This document shows, one piece after another, positions 33,019 to 41,614 of a stretch of 49,176 nt of DNA (position 1 is the stretch's first letter; every line of letters starts with the position of its first letter). The notes beneath the pieces were generated by a model. It ran no database searches. It had not been told where the DNA came from and saw nothing but the letters and a program-made list of their open reading frames with translations. This stretch comes from an uncultured Thiodictyon sp. (lineage in GTDB: Bacteria; Pseudomonadota; Gammaproteobacteria; Chromatiales; Chromatiaceae), in NCBI RefSeq assembly GCF_903946935.1, contig NZ_CAJAXH010000256.1, positions 1 through 49,176 of the forward strand. The letters are read 5' to 3'. The translations under genes were made by a program, and so were the position numbers.

Positions 33019-33456
33019 ATGGGGCTGTTTGATTTCGTGAAAGACGTAGGCAAGAAGGTCTTCGGCAGCGACGCCGAGGCGGGCGACAAGATCAAGGCGG
33101 AGATCGAGAAGGACAATCCGGGCATCACGGGACTCAAAGTGAGCTACGACAACAACGTGGTGTCACTCTCCGGCACGGCGGCGAGCCCCGAGGCCCTGGA
33201 GAAGGCGGTGCTGATCGCCGGCAACATTCACGGCGTATCGGAGGTCAAGACCGATCAGCTCAGTGCCCCGCCCCAGACCGCCGCAGTCGATTTCTACATC
33301 ATCAAGAAGGGTGACACCCTCTCGGCGATCGCCAAGCACGCCTACGGCAACGCCAACGCTTACCCGCGTATCTTCGAGGCCAACCGGGAGGTCATCAAGG
33401 ACCCGGACCTGATCTTCCCGGGACAGAAGATCCGCATCCCCCAGGGCGCCGCCTAG
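33019..33456 (+). CDS. BON-LysM protein (Kbp/YgaU type)
   Basis: A 145-residue soluble protein in two parts: a BON domain (about residues 25-85, GLKVSYDNNVVSLSGTAASP) and a C-terminal LysM domain (about 92-142, DFYIIKKGDTLSAIAKHAYG, ending GQKIRIP). The length and order match E. coli Kbp (YgaU), a cytoplasmic potassium-binding protein. No signal peptide is present, and MGLFDFVKDVGKKVF is the family's usual start. GGAGG precedes the ATG at 33019. A Kef-type cation antiporter gene is convergent just downstream, so the pair may relate to potassium homeostasis; that link is inference. Confidence 0.9.
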   Translation: MGLFDFVKDVGKKVFGSDAEAGDKIKAEIEKDNPGITGLKVSYDNNVVSLSGTAASPEALEKAVLIAGNIHGVSEVKTDQLSAPPQTAAVDFYIIKKGDTLSAIAKHAYGNANAYPRIFEANREVIKDPDLIFPGQKIRIPQGAA

Positions 33457-33548
33457 CCGCCCGGCGTGGACCCGGACGGGTGGTCTTGGTGACGGCGACG
33501 AGGGCACCGGCCGCGGTCGAGCAAGAGGCCCCGCGGCACGCCGTCTCG

Positions 33549-33571
33549 GCCTGGGGGCCGCTCCTACGCCA
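33549..33571. repeat. Repeat family B, single arm at the Kef gene end
   Basis: GGCCTGGGGGCCGCTCCTAC is identical to the left arm at about 3679-3698. On the minus strand it reads GTAGGAGCGGCC and supplies the TAG stop codon of the Kef-type gene. Confidence 0.8.
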
Positions 33572-35276
33572 CCTGCTCCGGGTCCAACAGTGCATAGTCG
33601 CTATTGCGCACGTTGGCCAGCAGCCTATCCACCTCATCGGTCGCAACGCCCAGCGCGCGCAGCGTCACGGCGGCCAGACGCAACGTCGCCTCCAGTGTCT
33701 CCGGGAAGGCATGGGTGGCACCGGCGCGGGCCAGTGCGTCGCAGGTGGTCAGATCGCGGGCCCGGGCAATGATGGGGACGGTCTGCGCGTGGGCACGGAT
33801 CAGCCGCGTGGCGCGGATGGCCGCCGCTTTGTTGTCGATGGTCAAGACCACCAGCGCCACCGCCGTGATGTCCACGACATCGAGCAGGTGCGGATCGCCG
33901 ATGTCGCCGTAGTAGACCGGGTGCCCCTCGTTGCGCCAACTGGCCACCAACTCGGCGTCTGACTCGAAGGCCATAAACGCGACCCCGTGCTGTTGCAGAA
34001 TGATGCCAATGGCATGCCCGACCCGCCCATAGCCGCCGATGACCACCTTGGCCCCGGGACCGCCCTGCGCGGGGTAGGCCAGCGACGCATGGACCGCGGC
34101 CGCCGCGTCGGGCAGCCGGCGGGTGATCGCCTCGGCGAGCCGGGTGAGCAGCGGGGTCAGGAGCATGGTCAGTGAAATCACCGCCACCATCGTCATGAAT
34201 TGGCGCTGATCGATGATGCCCAGCGCCTTGGCCGCGCCGAAGACGACAAAGCCGAACTCGCCCGCCTGCGCCAGGACAAAACCGACCCGCACCGCGACCG
34301 CGGGCCCGGTGCCGAACAGCAGGCAGAGTCCGAGCAGGACCGCCACCTTGATGACGAGGATGCCCAGTACCTGCACCGCGAAGAGCCCGGGGCTCTCGCC
34401 CAAGACCCCCAGGTCGATGGACATCCCGATCGCGATGAAGAACAGGCTCATCAACAGCCCCTTGTGGGGCTCCACGATGGCCTCGATCTGGACACTGTAG
34501 CGCGAGCCCGACAGCATCATCCCCATCAGAAAGGCCCCGAGTGCCATCGACATATTCGCCTGGTCCATGGCCCAGGCGGCAACGAACACGGCGGTCATAA
34601 CGACCAGCACAAAGGCCTCGCGGTTGTGGTTGCGCGCCAGCCAGTCGAGCACCGCCGGCACGGCATAGCGTCCACCCAGCAGCACCAGGGCCAGCATGCC
34701 GGCGGCGCTGCCGATCTGCACCAGCACCGTCCCCCCGGCCGCCGCGGCTTCGGTATCGGCCAGCACCGGCAGCAGGGCGATCAAGGGGACGACCGCGATG
34801 TCCTGCATGAGCAGCACCGAGAAGGCGGTCTGGCCGTGAATCGTCGCCACCTCACCGCGCTCGTGCAGCATCTGCATCACCAGCGCGGTCGAGGACAGCG
34901 CCAGGACAAACCCGAACAGTAAGGCCCGCTCCCAGTCGGGTTCGAACAGCCGGAACCAGGCGGCGATCAACAGCCCCGAGAGCAGGATTTGCAGCGAGCC
35001 GAGCCCGAACAGGGTCCGTCGCAGCGCCCACAGCCGCCGCGGATGCATCTCCAGGCCGATCAGGAACAGCAGCAGCACCACACCCAGCTCGGTGAAGCGG
35101 CGTAAGTCCTCCACGTACCCGGTGGCCGATGGGCCTGGCGTGTACGGACCGATCAGGATGCCGGTCACCAACAACCCCAGAATCGAGCCCAGTCCGACCT
35201 TGCGGAACAGGGCCACCGAGGCGGCGGCCACCACCAGCAGCAGCAAGGCGGACGAGACGAAGGTTTTGGGATCCAT
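33564..35276 (-). CDS. Kef-type monovalent cation/proton antiporter (CPA2) with RCK domain
   Basis: A 570-residue membrane protein. About residues 1-385 form the CPA2 transport domain with roughly 12-13 helices, including LGLLVTGILIGPYTPG, GVVLLLFLIGLEMHPR and the core helix region LALSSTALVMQML. About residues 405-530 form an RCK_N/TrkA_N nucleotide-binding domain (VVIGGYGRVGHAIGIIL, then YYGDIGDPHLLD). Such proteins exchange K+ or Na+ for H+ and are gated by nucleotides or glutathione. Its stop codon is contributed by a dispersed repeat arm, so the last residue or two may differ from the ancestral protein. The product specificity is not determinable. Confidence 0.93.
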   Translation of the reverse strand: MDPKTFVSSALLLLVVAAASVALFRKVGLGSILGLLVTGILIGPYTPGPSATGYVEDLRRFTELGVVLLLFLIGLEMHPRRLWALRRTLFGLGSLQILLSGLLIAAWFRLFEPDWERALLFGFVLALSSTALVMQMLHERGEVATIHGQTAFSVLLMQDIAVVPLIALLPVLADTEAAAAGGTVLVQIGSAAGMLALVLLGGRYAVPAVLDWLARNHNREAFVLVVMTAVFVAAWAMDQANMSMALGAFLMGMMLSGSRYSVQIEAIVEPHKGLLMSLFFIAIGMSIDLGVLGESPGLFAVQVLGILVIKVAVLLGLCLLFGTGPAVAVRVGFVLAQAGEFGFVVFGAAKALGIIDQRQFMTMVAVISLTMLLTPLLTRLAEAITRRLPDAAAAVHASLAYPAQGGPGAKVVIGGYGRVGHAIGIILQQHGVAFMAFESDAELVASWRNEGHPVYYGDIGDPHLLDVVDITAVALVVLTIDNKAAAIRATRLIRAHAQTVPIIARARDLTTCDALARAGATHAFPETLEATLRLAAVTLRALGVATDEVDRLLANVRNSDYALLDPEQVA

Positions 35277-35372
35277 TTAGGGGGGCGAGCACGGCTGATG
35301 TGGCGTCTGAGACGTCGGGTGGATAAGCGCAGCGCATCCACCAGCGGCGTTGCTCATCGTTTCAATTGAATT

Positions 35373-35954
35373 TTATTGATTTTCTTCTAAATCAAGGCAA
35401 AGAATGAAAAATTCATTAGCGTTAAATTGGAATTCGCCTATTATTTCACAGCCTATTTTTTTCTGAGCATTTAAAGATCTTGGATTAGATTTTGATGCAA
35501 AAGAAATTCTCAGTCTGGCTGGATTTAACGTATTCCCAAGAAAATCAAATAGTGCCGCTATAAGCCGTGGATAAATACCTTGCCCTCGATATCTTTTTTC
35601 AATACAAGTAGGGCCAGCAATGAAGCAATCGTACTCGGAAATATTTTTACCCTTATAAGCAATCTGACTAAATTGCCGCATCATAGCTGCCAGCAACGCT
35701 GAATTCTTATTAAACTCCGGTGTCGTTGCAACGTGATACCCACATAAATCCATGCCAGAAAAACATGTCATAATACAAATATTGTCATTCATTGATTGAA
35801 GCTCACCTAAAGCTGGCGATGCAGACAAGAAGCCATCCTTAAGATCACTCTCACTTAAAGATGTAACTAGATTCCTATTTTGAAGGTCAAATATCTTTTG
35901 AAAATCTTCCGTTGTTTCTGCTCTTCTGAATATCAAGCTGTTATTTTGCGACAT
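35373..35954 (-). CDS. GNAT-fold acetyltransferase-like protein, AT-rich
   Basis: A 193-residue protein. It opens LIFRRAETTEDFQKIFDLQN in GNAT style. The acetyl-CoA-binding motif A appears as CIEKRYRGQGIYPRLIAALF (R/Q-x-x-G-x-G/A). A C-terminal SKSNPRSLNAQKKIGCEIIG strand follows, where GNAT proteins place the neighbour-loop Asn. The base composition is far more AT-rich than the flanking kef and tmcA genes, which points to horizontal acquisition. The substrate is unknown. It sits in a spacer between these two housekeeping genes. Confidence 0.8.
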   Translation of the reverse strand: MSQNNSLIFRRAETTEDFQKIFDLQNRNLVTSLSESDLKDGFLSASPALGELQSMNDNICIMTCFSGMDLCGYHVATTPEFNKNSALLAAMMRQFSQIAYKGKNISEYDCFIAGPTCIEKRYRGQGIYPRLIAALFDFLGNTLNPARLRISFASKSNPRSLNAQKKIGCEIIGEFQFNANEFFILCLDLEENQ

Positions 35955-36322
35955 TTATTTATAATCTCCTGATGATGCGAAGATCGGGAACGGAAACATC
36001 GGGGACAAACCAAATCCAATTACCTAAAGACACCACGAACAGCAACAGGGGTCAAGCTCGAATCCATTTCGGGATGGCATGGCCGAAATCAACTCGAACG
36101 CTGCTCCCCTTATCCGGCTCGCGCCCACGACTGCCCCAATGCCGACGCCAATACGATGCAGGCTAATACAAGACCCACAACCCGTCAAGGCCACAGATCG
36201 GGTGCGACGAACCACAAAGCGGGATATCCTGGTGGCGCCCGAGATCAAGAAAGATGCCCGACTGGCGACGACAGTGCGTGTTGTGCTAGCGTTGACCGGC
36301 ACCACGTCCATCACGTCAGTCA
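35955..36322. other. Intergenic region before tmcA, no supported gene
   Basis: It has mixed base composition, changing from AT-rich beside the GNAT gene to GC-rich near tmcA. Several overlapping open frames exist on both strands, but none has a ribosome site, a family match or a plausible composition. I see no clear repeat or terminator. Confidence 0.4.
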
Positions 36323-38641
36323 ATGCCGATGCAGCCCACCATGTTGGACCCGGACCAGCGCGTCCAGCGCGTCCAGCGCCTGGCCCGTCGGTTGCTCACC
36401 GCGGCGCGGACCGCTCACCATCGCCTCACCCTGGTCCTCGCCGGCGCCCCGGACTGGACTTTGGAGGCGGCGCGCACCGCCGCCCGGGACTGCGGTGCGG
36501 GCACCCCGGTATGGCTCAGCGACCGGCCGCTTGCCGCTGCCCGCCCACTCGCCACCGCCACCCAACTGCTGGGCGGGGAGTGCGACCTGCTGGTCTATGA
36601 CGCCTGGTCCGGGTTCGACCCCGACGGCTTCGGGGCGGCCACCGGGACGCTGCGCGGTGGCGGGCTGCTGATCCTGCTCTGCCCGCCGCTCGCGGACTGG
36701 CCGGACCTGCCCGACCCCCAGGCCGGGCGTATCGCCCCCTGGCCGGGGGCTGCCGCGGCCGTGCGGGGGCGCTTTATCGCGCGGCTCGTGCGGGTGCTGC
36801 GCGGGCAGCCCGGGACCTGTATCCTCACCCAAGAGGCGGTCGACGACGGGGCCGTGCAACCGCACCCGGCCGCCCCCGACCACGCTGACCTTGGCAAGGA
36901 GACAGGAGGTCGAGGCTTTAGCCGGTCGACATCGCATCTGCACTGCGCTGGTCCGGCTAAAGCCTCGACCTCCAGTGCGGAAGGTCTGGGCGGCGACCCG
37001 AACGACACCCGCCACCCCAGCCAAGCCGCCACCCCCGATCAGGAGCGCGCCATCGCGGCCATCCTGCGCCACGCCCGCGGCCGCGCCCGGCGCCCGCTGG
37101 TGCTCACCGCCCACCGCGGGCGGGGCAAGAGCGCCGCCCTGGGGATCGCCGCCGCCCGCCTGCTCGCCGCGGCCGACGCCCCCTACCGCTGTCTGGTGAC
37201 CGCGCCGCGCCGCGCCGCCGTCGCCGCACTCTTTGCACACGCCGCCCTGGCCTGGCCGGGGGCGCGGGCCGTCGGCAGCGGGCTCGCCGCCGGTGAACAG
37301 CGCATCGAGTTCATGGCCCCGGACGCGCTCTGCCAGGACCACCCGGAAGCCGACTTACTTTTGGTGGACGAGGCGGCCGGCATCCCTGCCCCGCTGCTGG
37401 CGCAACTGCTGGAGCACTATCCGCGCGTGATCTTTGCGACCACGGTCCACGGCTATGAGGGCACCGGACGCGGCTTCGATCTGCGCTTTCGCGCGACCCT
37501 GGACCGCCGCACGCCGCTATGGCGGGGACTCACCCTGGCGACCCCCATCCGCTGGATGGCCGACGACCCACTGGAGGCGCTGGTCTTTCGCGCACTCTTA
37601 TTGGACGCCGCGCCGGCCACGGCCGACGCGTTGCAGGGCCTCGATCCGGCCACCTGCCGAGTCGAGCGACTGGACCGCGACGCCTTAGCGGGCGACGACG
37701 CCACCCTGGGCCAGGTCTTCGGGTTACTGGTCCTGGCCCACTACCAGACCCGGCCGCTCGATCTGCGCCTGCTGCTCGATGCACCCGCCGTTCGCGTCCT
37801 GGTCCTGCGCGCGGGCGGACTCATCGTCGGCACCCTAATCGCGGTGGCCGAAGGGGGCATGACCGACCCGGACCTGTTGCAGGCGATCTATGACGGGCGG
37901 CGCCGACCGCGCGGGCACCTGCTCCCGCTCACACTCTCCGCCCATGCCGGGCTCCCGGATGCGCCGCGTCTCAAGTATCTGCGGGTGATCCGCATCGCCA
38001 TCCACCCAACACTCGCCCGCCGCGGCCTGGGCCGCCGGCTGCTGCGCACGCTGTTCGTGGAGGCCAGGGGCGAGGGGATCGACCTGCTGGGCTCGAGCTT
38101 TGGCGGCACACCCGGCCTGATCGCCTTCTGGCGTGCCGCCGGCTATCGCCCGGTGCAGCTCGGCACCAGCCGCAACGCCGCCAGCGGCGAGCGCGCGCTG
38201 GCGATGCTGCGCCCGGCCAGCCCGCGCGGCTGGGCCTTCCGGGCCGCCGCCGCGTCCCGGTTCGCCGAGCGGCTGGGGGTGCTGCTGCCCGGGCCGCTGC
38301 GCCGACTCGACCCGGCGGTGGCCGCGGCGGTCATCGCCGCGCTGGGCCGATACGGCGCGCCGACCGCCCAAGACCCTTGGGCTCGATTGGAGTTGAACTC
38401 ATTTGCCGCCGGGCACCGCACCCTGGAGGCCGCCCTACCCGCCCTCGCCGCCCTGGCCCGGCGCCGACTCGGCCCCGCACTGATCGGCCGCCAGATTGAC
38501 CCGGGCGAGGCCGCCCTGTTGGTCGCCGCCGCCGCCCAGTTGCGGCCAGTGACTGAGTTGGTGGGGGTCTGCGGCGCATCGGGCCAGGAGCAGGTGGTCG
38601 CGACCCTGCGCGGGATCGTCGCCCGTCTACTCGACCGGTGA
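36323..38641 (+). CDS. tmcA: tRNA(Met) cytidine acetyltransferase TmcA with repeat-encoded insert
   Basis: A 772-residue enzyme that makes N4-acetylcytidine at the wobble base of elongator tRNA-Met. In order it has an N-terminal DUF1726-type domain (about 1-175), a helicase-like ATPase (Walker A HRGRGKSA near 263-270; Walker B DLLLVDEAAGIP), a GNAT acetyltransferase domain (RIAIHPTLARRGLGRRLL, LLGSSFGGTPGLIAFW) and a C-terminal tRNA-binding region. E. coli TmcA has 671 residues; part of the excess is an in-frame 69-bp palindromic repeat (36905-36973) encoding residues 195-217, in the linker between the first two domains. The start may be 36323, 36329 or 36341, all in-frame ATGs. Confidence 0.92.
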   Translation: MPMQPTMLDPDQRVQRVQRLARRLLTAARTAHHRLTLVLAGAPDWTLEAARTAARDCGAGTPVWLSDRPLAAARPLATATQLLGGECDLLVYDAWSGFDPDGFGAATGTLRGGGLLILLCPPLADWPDLPDPQAGRIAPWPGAAAAVRGRFIARLVRVLRGQPGTCILTQEAVDDGAVQPHPAAPDHADLGKETGGRGFSRSTSHLHCAGPAKASTSSAEGLGGDPNDTRHPSQAATPDQERAIAAILRHARGRARRPLVLTAHRGRGKSAALGIAAARLLAAADAPYRCLVTAPRRAAVAALFAHAALAWPGARAVGSGLAAGEQRIEFMAPDALCQDHPEADLLLVDEAAGIPAPLLAQLLEHYPRVIFATTVHGYEGTGRGFDLRFRATLDRRTPLWRGLTLATPIRWMADDPLEALVFRALLLDAAPATADALQGLDPATCRVERLDRDALAGDDATLGQVFGLLVLAHYQTRPLDLRLLLDAPAVRVLVLRAGGLIVGTLIAVAEGGMTDPDLLQAIYDGRRRPRGHLLPLTLSAHAGLPDAPRLKYLRVIRIAIHPTLARRGLGRRLLRTLFVEARGEGIDLLGSSFGGTPGLIAFWRAAGYRPVQLGTSRNAASGERALAMLRPASPRGWAFRAAAASRFAERLGVLLPGPLRRLDPAVAAAVIAALGRYGAPTAQDPWARLELNSFAAGHRTLEAALPALAALARRRLGPALIGRQIDPGEAALLVAAAAQLRPVTELVGVCGASGQEQVVATLRGIVARLLDR
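36905..36973. repeat. Dispersed palindromic repeat family D inside tmcA
   Basis: The perfect 21-bp arms (36905-36925 and 36953-36973) include GAGGTCGAGGCTTTAGCCGG and its inverse, with a 27-bp loop. The total of 69 bp is divisible by three and free of stops in the tmcA frame, translating around GRGFSRS...GPAKAST. A single arm of the same family is at 45181-45201. Confidence 0.92.
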
Positions 38642-38702
38642 CATCAAATAAAACGTGGCCGATCCCTATTACCCTGTACCCCGATGTGCCGCCGCCCAAT
38701 CG

Positions 38703-39020
38703 TTACGACTCTAATTTCTTAATGCGGTCCGCAATACTCTTTTGGTCGATATGCGGTTTTATTACCGGCCATTGTTTAGCCGCGTCCTTGGCAAATAGCG
38801 CAATCCCCCCCAAGGCCCCTGAGATTGCGGCAATGACCGCAGCAACCATGCCAGCCAGATCCCCCTTCAAGATAACGATGGAAAACGCGACGACCAGTCC
38901 AATCCACCCAGCAAGATAGATGGCGGCCCGCTTTTTGGTCTGCCTCTGAATAACCCGCTGTTCGTCTGCCAGCAGACTATCCAGCAGTCCTAAAATCTTA
39001 AGTTCCCGCTGTGAGTCCAT
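38703..39020 (-). CDS. Small two-helix membrane protein
   Basis: A 105-residue protein. The N-terminal 30 residues are charged and helical (RELKILGLLDSLLADEQRVI). Two membrane helices follow, YLAGWIGLVVAFSIVIL and GMVAAVIAAISGALGGIALF, then a charged tail (IDQKSIADRIKKLES). AGAGGT upstream of the ATG at 39020 supports the start. It begins 24 bp after the double CDF transporter gene on the same strand, so co-transcription is likely. No family is recognised. Confidence 0.7.
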   Translation of the reverse strand: MDSQRELKILGLLDSLLADEQRVIQRQTKKRAAIYLAGWIGLVVAFSIVILKGDLAGMVAAVIAAISGALGGIALFAKDAAKQWPVIKPHIDQKSIADRIKKLES

Positions 39021-39044
39021 GCGTTTAGACCTCTGATTAACGAC

Positions 39045-40925
39045 CTAAGCGGCCAGCAATTCCACTGACACTTGGTCGATACGCTCGATCCGCTCACGCA
39101 CCGCGGCCGCGACGCGCCCGGCGGTGGACTCGGCCGCGGCCAGGCGACCGCTCGCCGGTACAATCTGCACGGTCACGAAGCGATAGCTCCCCGAGTTCCG
39201 TCCGGTCACCGCAACCACGCGATTCACGCCAGGCTGGGCCTGCGCCTCACCTCTGACTGCTTGCAAAACATCCTCCTCCAGCGAGGCATCGAGGAGGACG
39301 CGCAAGCCGTCGCGCGTCAACTCGGCGCCGCCCCACACCAACAGCGCCACCACCACCAAGGCGGTGACACTGTCCATATAGGGGATGCCGGCCCACTGAA
39401 GACCGACGCCAAGTGCCACCCCGGCACTGGCGCAGGCGTCGATCCAAGCGTGACGGGCATCGGCCTGGAGACCGGGCGAGCCATGGACCCGACCGACCCG
39501 GAACTTATAGGCGGCCAGACCCGCGGTGGTCGCCGTCACCGCGGCCATCACGACGATGATTAACAACGGATTGTCGACGACGCCCGCCCCTGAGACCATG
39601 CGACCGATGGCCTCGCGGGCAAGCTCATAGCCGCTGAACAGGATCAGTACACCGATACCGGTCGCGACCAGGTTTTCCAATTTGTAGAGCCCGAGCGGGA
39701 AGCCGTCGGTGCGCCGCGCGGCGAGCCTGATACCCGCGAGCACGGCCAAGGCGGCAACGACGTCGACGACGGTGTCGATGCCTTCCGCCAGGATGGAGAG
39801 ACTGCCGGTCATGTTGGCCACGATCAGCATCGCCGCCGCCATGACGACCGACACGAGCGCCGAGACGGCCTCCGCCCGCTCGGTCGCAGACAGGTATAGG
39901 GGCCCGTGCGCATGGATCGGTGGGCCAACCAAGGTTCCCACCCCTGCGGCTGGGCTCGCGGTCGCCGCCAGCACCACCGCCGGTTCAGCAGCCGATGCAT
40001 TGACGAGCTCAACAATGATGGCATCGACATTGGTGATGCGCGCACGGATCGCGGCCTTGAGCGCCGCCGTGGCCGCTTCGGCCTGATTGAGATCGTCCGC
40101 GGCGATCGCAAGACGCAAGTTGAGAAAACGGAAACTGCCTGAGTTGCGCCCAGCGACCGCCAGTACCTTGCTCACCATGGGCGCCCCCGCCGCGATGACG
40201 GCGACCTCGTCCAGCAGCTCGCGCTCCAGGGATGCATCGAGCAATACCCGAACGGCTTGATAGCTGATGGTGGCGCCAGCCCATAGGACAAAGAGCGACG
40301 CCACCAGGGCGGCGAAGGAATCAGCGGCCGGAACACCGGCAAGGTCGAGTGCAAGACCGCCGCAGAGTGCCACCCCAGCCACGAAATCGACGAACGAGTG
40401 AGTCGCGTCTGCACGCAGCGCCACACTGCCGGTGCGCCGCGCCGTAACCTGTTTGTAGATGCCCAGCCCGAGTGCGAGGACGCTGGCGACCGCCATGAAG
40501 ACGAGCGACTGACGCGGGTCCGCAATCAGATCGCGGCCCGTCATGGCGGCCACGAGCGCAACACGACCGAGCTCGTAGGCGCCCAACACGATCAAGCAGC
40601 CGATGGCCAGCGCCAGCAGGTTCTCAAGTTTGTACAGGCCCTCCGGGAAGTCCGCCGTATGGTGGCGTGCGAGACGGACCCCGGCGACAATGAGGGCAGC
40701 GGTGATGGCCCGACTCGTGGTGAGGGCCGCGCCGACGATCAGGACCAGACCCGGCTCACGCATCGCCAAGACCCAGAGCACCAGCGCGAAGAGCGCGCAG
40801 GCGGACGCCGAAATGAACGCGGCGATCAGGGTTTGGCGCATACCAGCGCCCTCCTGCTGCGTGGATGCCCCAAGGTTGGTTGGGCTTGTGCGGCCAAGCC
40901 GCGGATCTCCATCAACCGCCGTCAT
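39045..40925 (-). CDS. Tandem-fused double CDF (cation diffusion facilitator) protein
   Basis: A 626-residue protein made of two homologous CDF halves (about 30-315 and 350-626). Each half has a membrane part followed by a cytoplasmic domain with the repeated signature LLDASLE and later GRNSGS(F/Y)RF. In the second half both transport-site motifs are intact: Asp384-x3-Asp388 in the second helix and His492-x3-Asp496 in the fifth. In the first half the fifth-helix motif is kept (His176-x3-Asp180) but the second-helix acids are replaced (Thr69, Ala73), so only one metal site looks complete. CDF proteins normally work as homodimers of about 300 residues exporting Zn, Fe, Mn or Co; this appears to be a covalent heterodimer. 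AGGAGG precedes the ATG. Confidence 0.88.
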   Translation of the reverse strand: MTAVDGDPRLGRTSPTNLGASTQQEGAGMRQTLIAAFISASACALFALVLWVLAMREPGLVLIVGAALTTSRAITAALIVAGVRLARHHTADFPEGLYKLENLLALAIGCLIVLGAYELGRVALVAAMTGRDLIADPRQSLVFMAVASVLALGLGIYKQVTARRTGSVALRADATHSFVDFVAGVALCGGLALDLAGVPAADSFAALVASLFVLWAGATISYQAVRVLLDASLERELLDEVAVIAAGAPMVSKVLAVAGRNSGSFRFLNLRLAIAADDLNQAEAATAALKAAIRARITNVDAIIVELVNASAAEPAVVLAATASPAAGVGTLVGPPIHAHGPLYLSATERAEAVSALVSVVMAAAMLIVANMTGSLSILAEGIDTVVDVVAALAVLAGIRLAARRTDGFPLGLYKLENLVATGIGVLILFSGYELAREAIGRMVSGAGVVDNPLLIIVVMAAVTATTAGLAAYKFRVGRVHGSPGLQADARHAWIDACASAGVALGVGLQWAGIPYMDSVTALVVVALLVWGGAELTRDGLRVLLDASLEEDVLQAVRGEAQAQPGVNRVVAVTGRNSGSYRFVTVQIVPASGRLAAAESTAGRVAAAVRERIERIDQVSVELLAA

Positions 40926-41144
40926 GTCTCACCTCCTACACTGGGAAAAATTCGTTGCTGTTGCAAGATGAGGCGGAAACCTATCGTTGCAGTCGGAAAT
41001 ACCCATTTCAGCTTGGTCGGCGCGGTCTGTATCTTCGCAACCGTAGGCACACCAAGGCGTCGTTGGATCGCTCCCACAGGTACAACAGACTGCCCGATGT
41101 GCTACAGGATAACGGTAAACCAATACTCAAGTAAGGTGAAGATC

Positions 41145-41252
41145 ATGAGTGACAAAGAACTCACTACCCGTAGCAACCATGCGATGTGGCTGGCCATCGG
41201 CATCATGTTGGTTCCGCTGGTGCCCTACGCACTGGGGGGCTCGGTCGGGTAA
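41145..41252 (+). CDS. 35-residue single-helix membrane peptide
   Basis: It encodes 35 residues: a charged N-terminus (MSDKELTTRSNH), then one hydrophobic helix (AMWLAIGIMLVPLVPYAL) and a short GGSVG tail. AAGGTG stands 8-9 bases before the ATG. It is divergent from the double CDF gene, about 220 bp away. Such small membrane peptides are often regulators or subunits of larger complexes, but nothing here identifies a partner. Confidence 0.6.
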   Translation: MSDKELTTRSNHAMWLAIGIMLVPLVPYALGGSVG

Positions 41253-41277
41253 CGGCTTATCGCACGCCGACTAATTG

Positions 41278-41400
41278 CCATGGCGCCCGCATCACCCCGC
41301 AAGATGAAAGTGGCGGGCGCCTTGGCCATTCCCCCACCCCGCCCTCCCCCAGAGGGATAGGGTGAATGGGACCGCGATCCCGGCGCGACTTTCACTTTCA
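41278..41400. repeat. Dispersed repeat family E, copy 2
   Basis: It has the same ordered blocks as 31480-31587, including GCCATGGCGCCCGC, GCCCTCCCCCAGAGGG and CCCGGCGCGACTTTCAC. GAAAGT near 41307 and ACTTTC near 41389 form inverted inner ends. It lies in the 362-bp gap before the YceI gene. Confidence 0.65.
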
Positions 41401-41614
41401 ACATCACGACCTGCGCGGCCCCACCACGGAGCCGCGAGATGCTATAACACGCCTCGTTAACCCCCCCCGCGCCCAGCGTCCTCGCGCCAGAAAAAATAAT
41501 TTTACAAATCAATTATCCGTCAGCAAACCGCCCAAAGCAGACTCATCCAGCAGACCCTTGCAATCCGCGCCCGACGTGCCATTTCCGGCATTACATTGAC
41601 ACCGGAGTAGCCTC

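Noticed and set aside
36024-36323. Minus-strand frame before tmcA
   Set aside because: No family, no ribosome site and Ser/Arg/Cys-rich composition; not supported as a gene.
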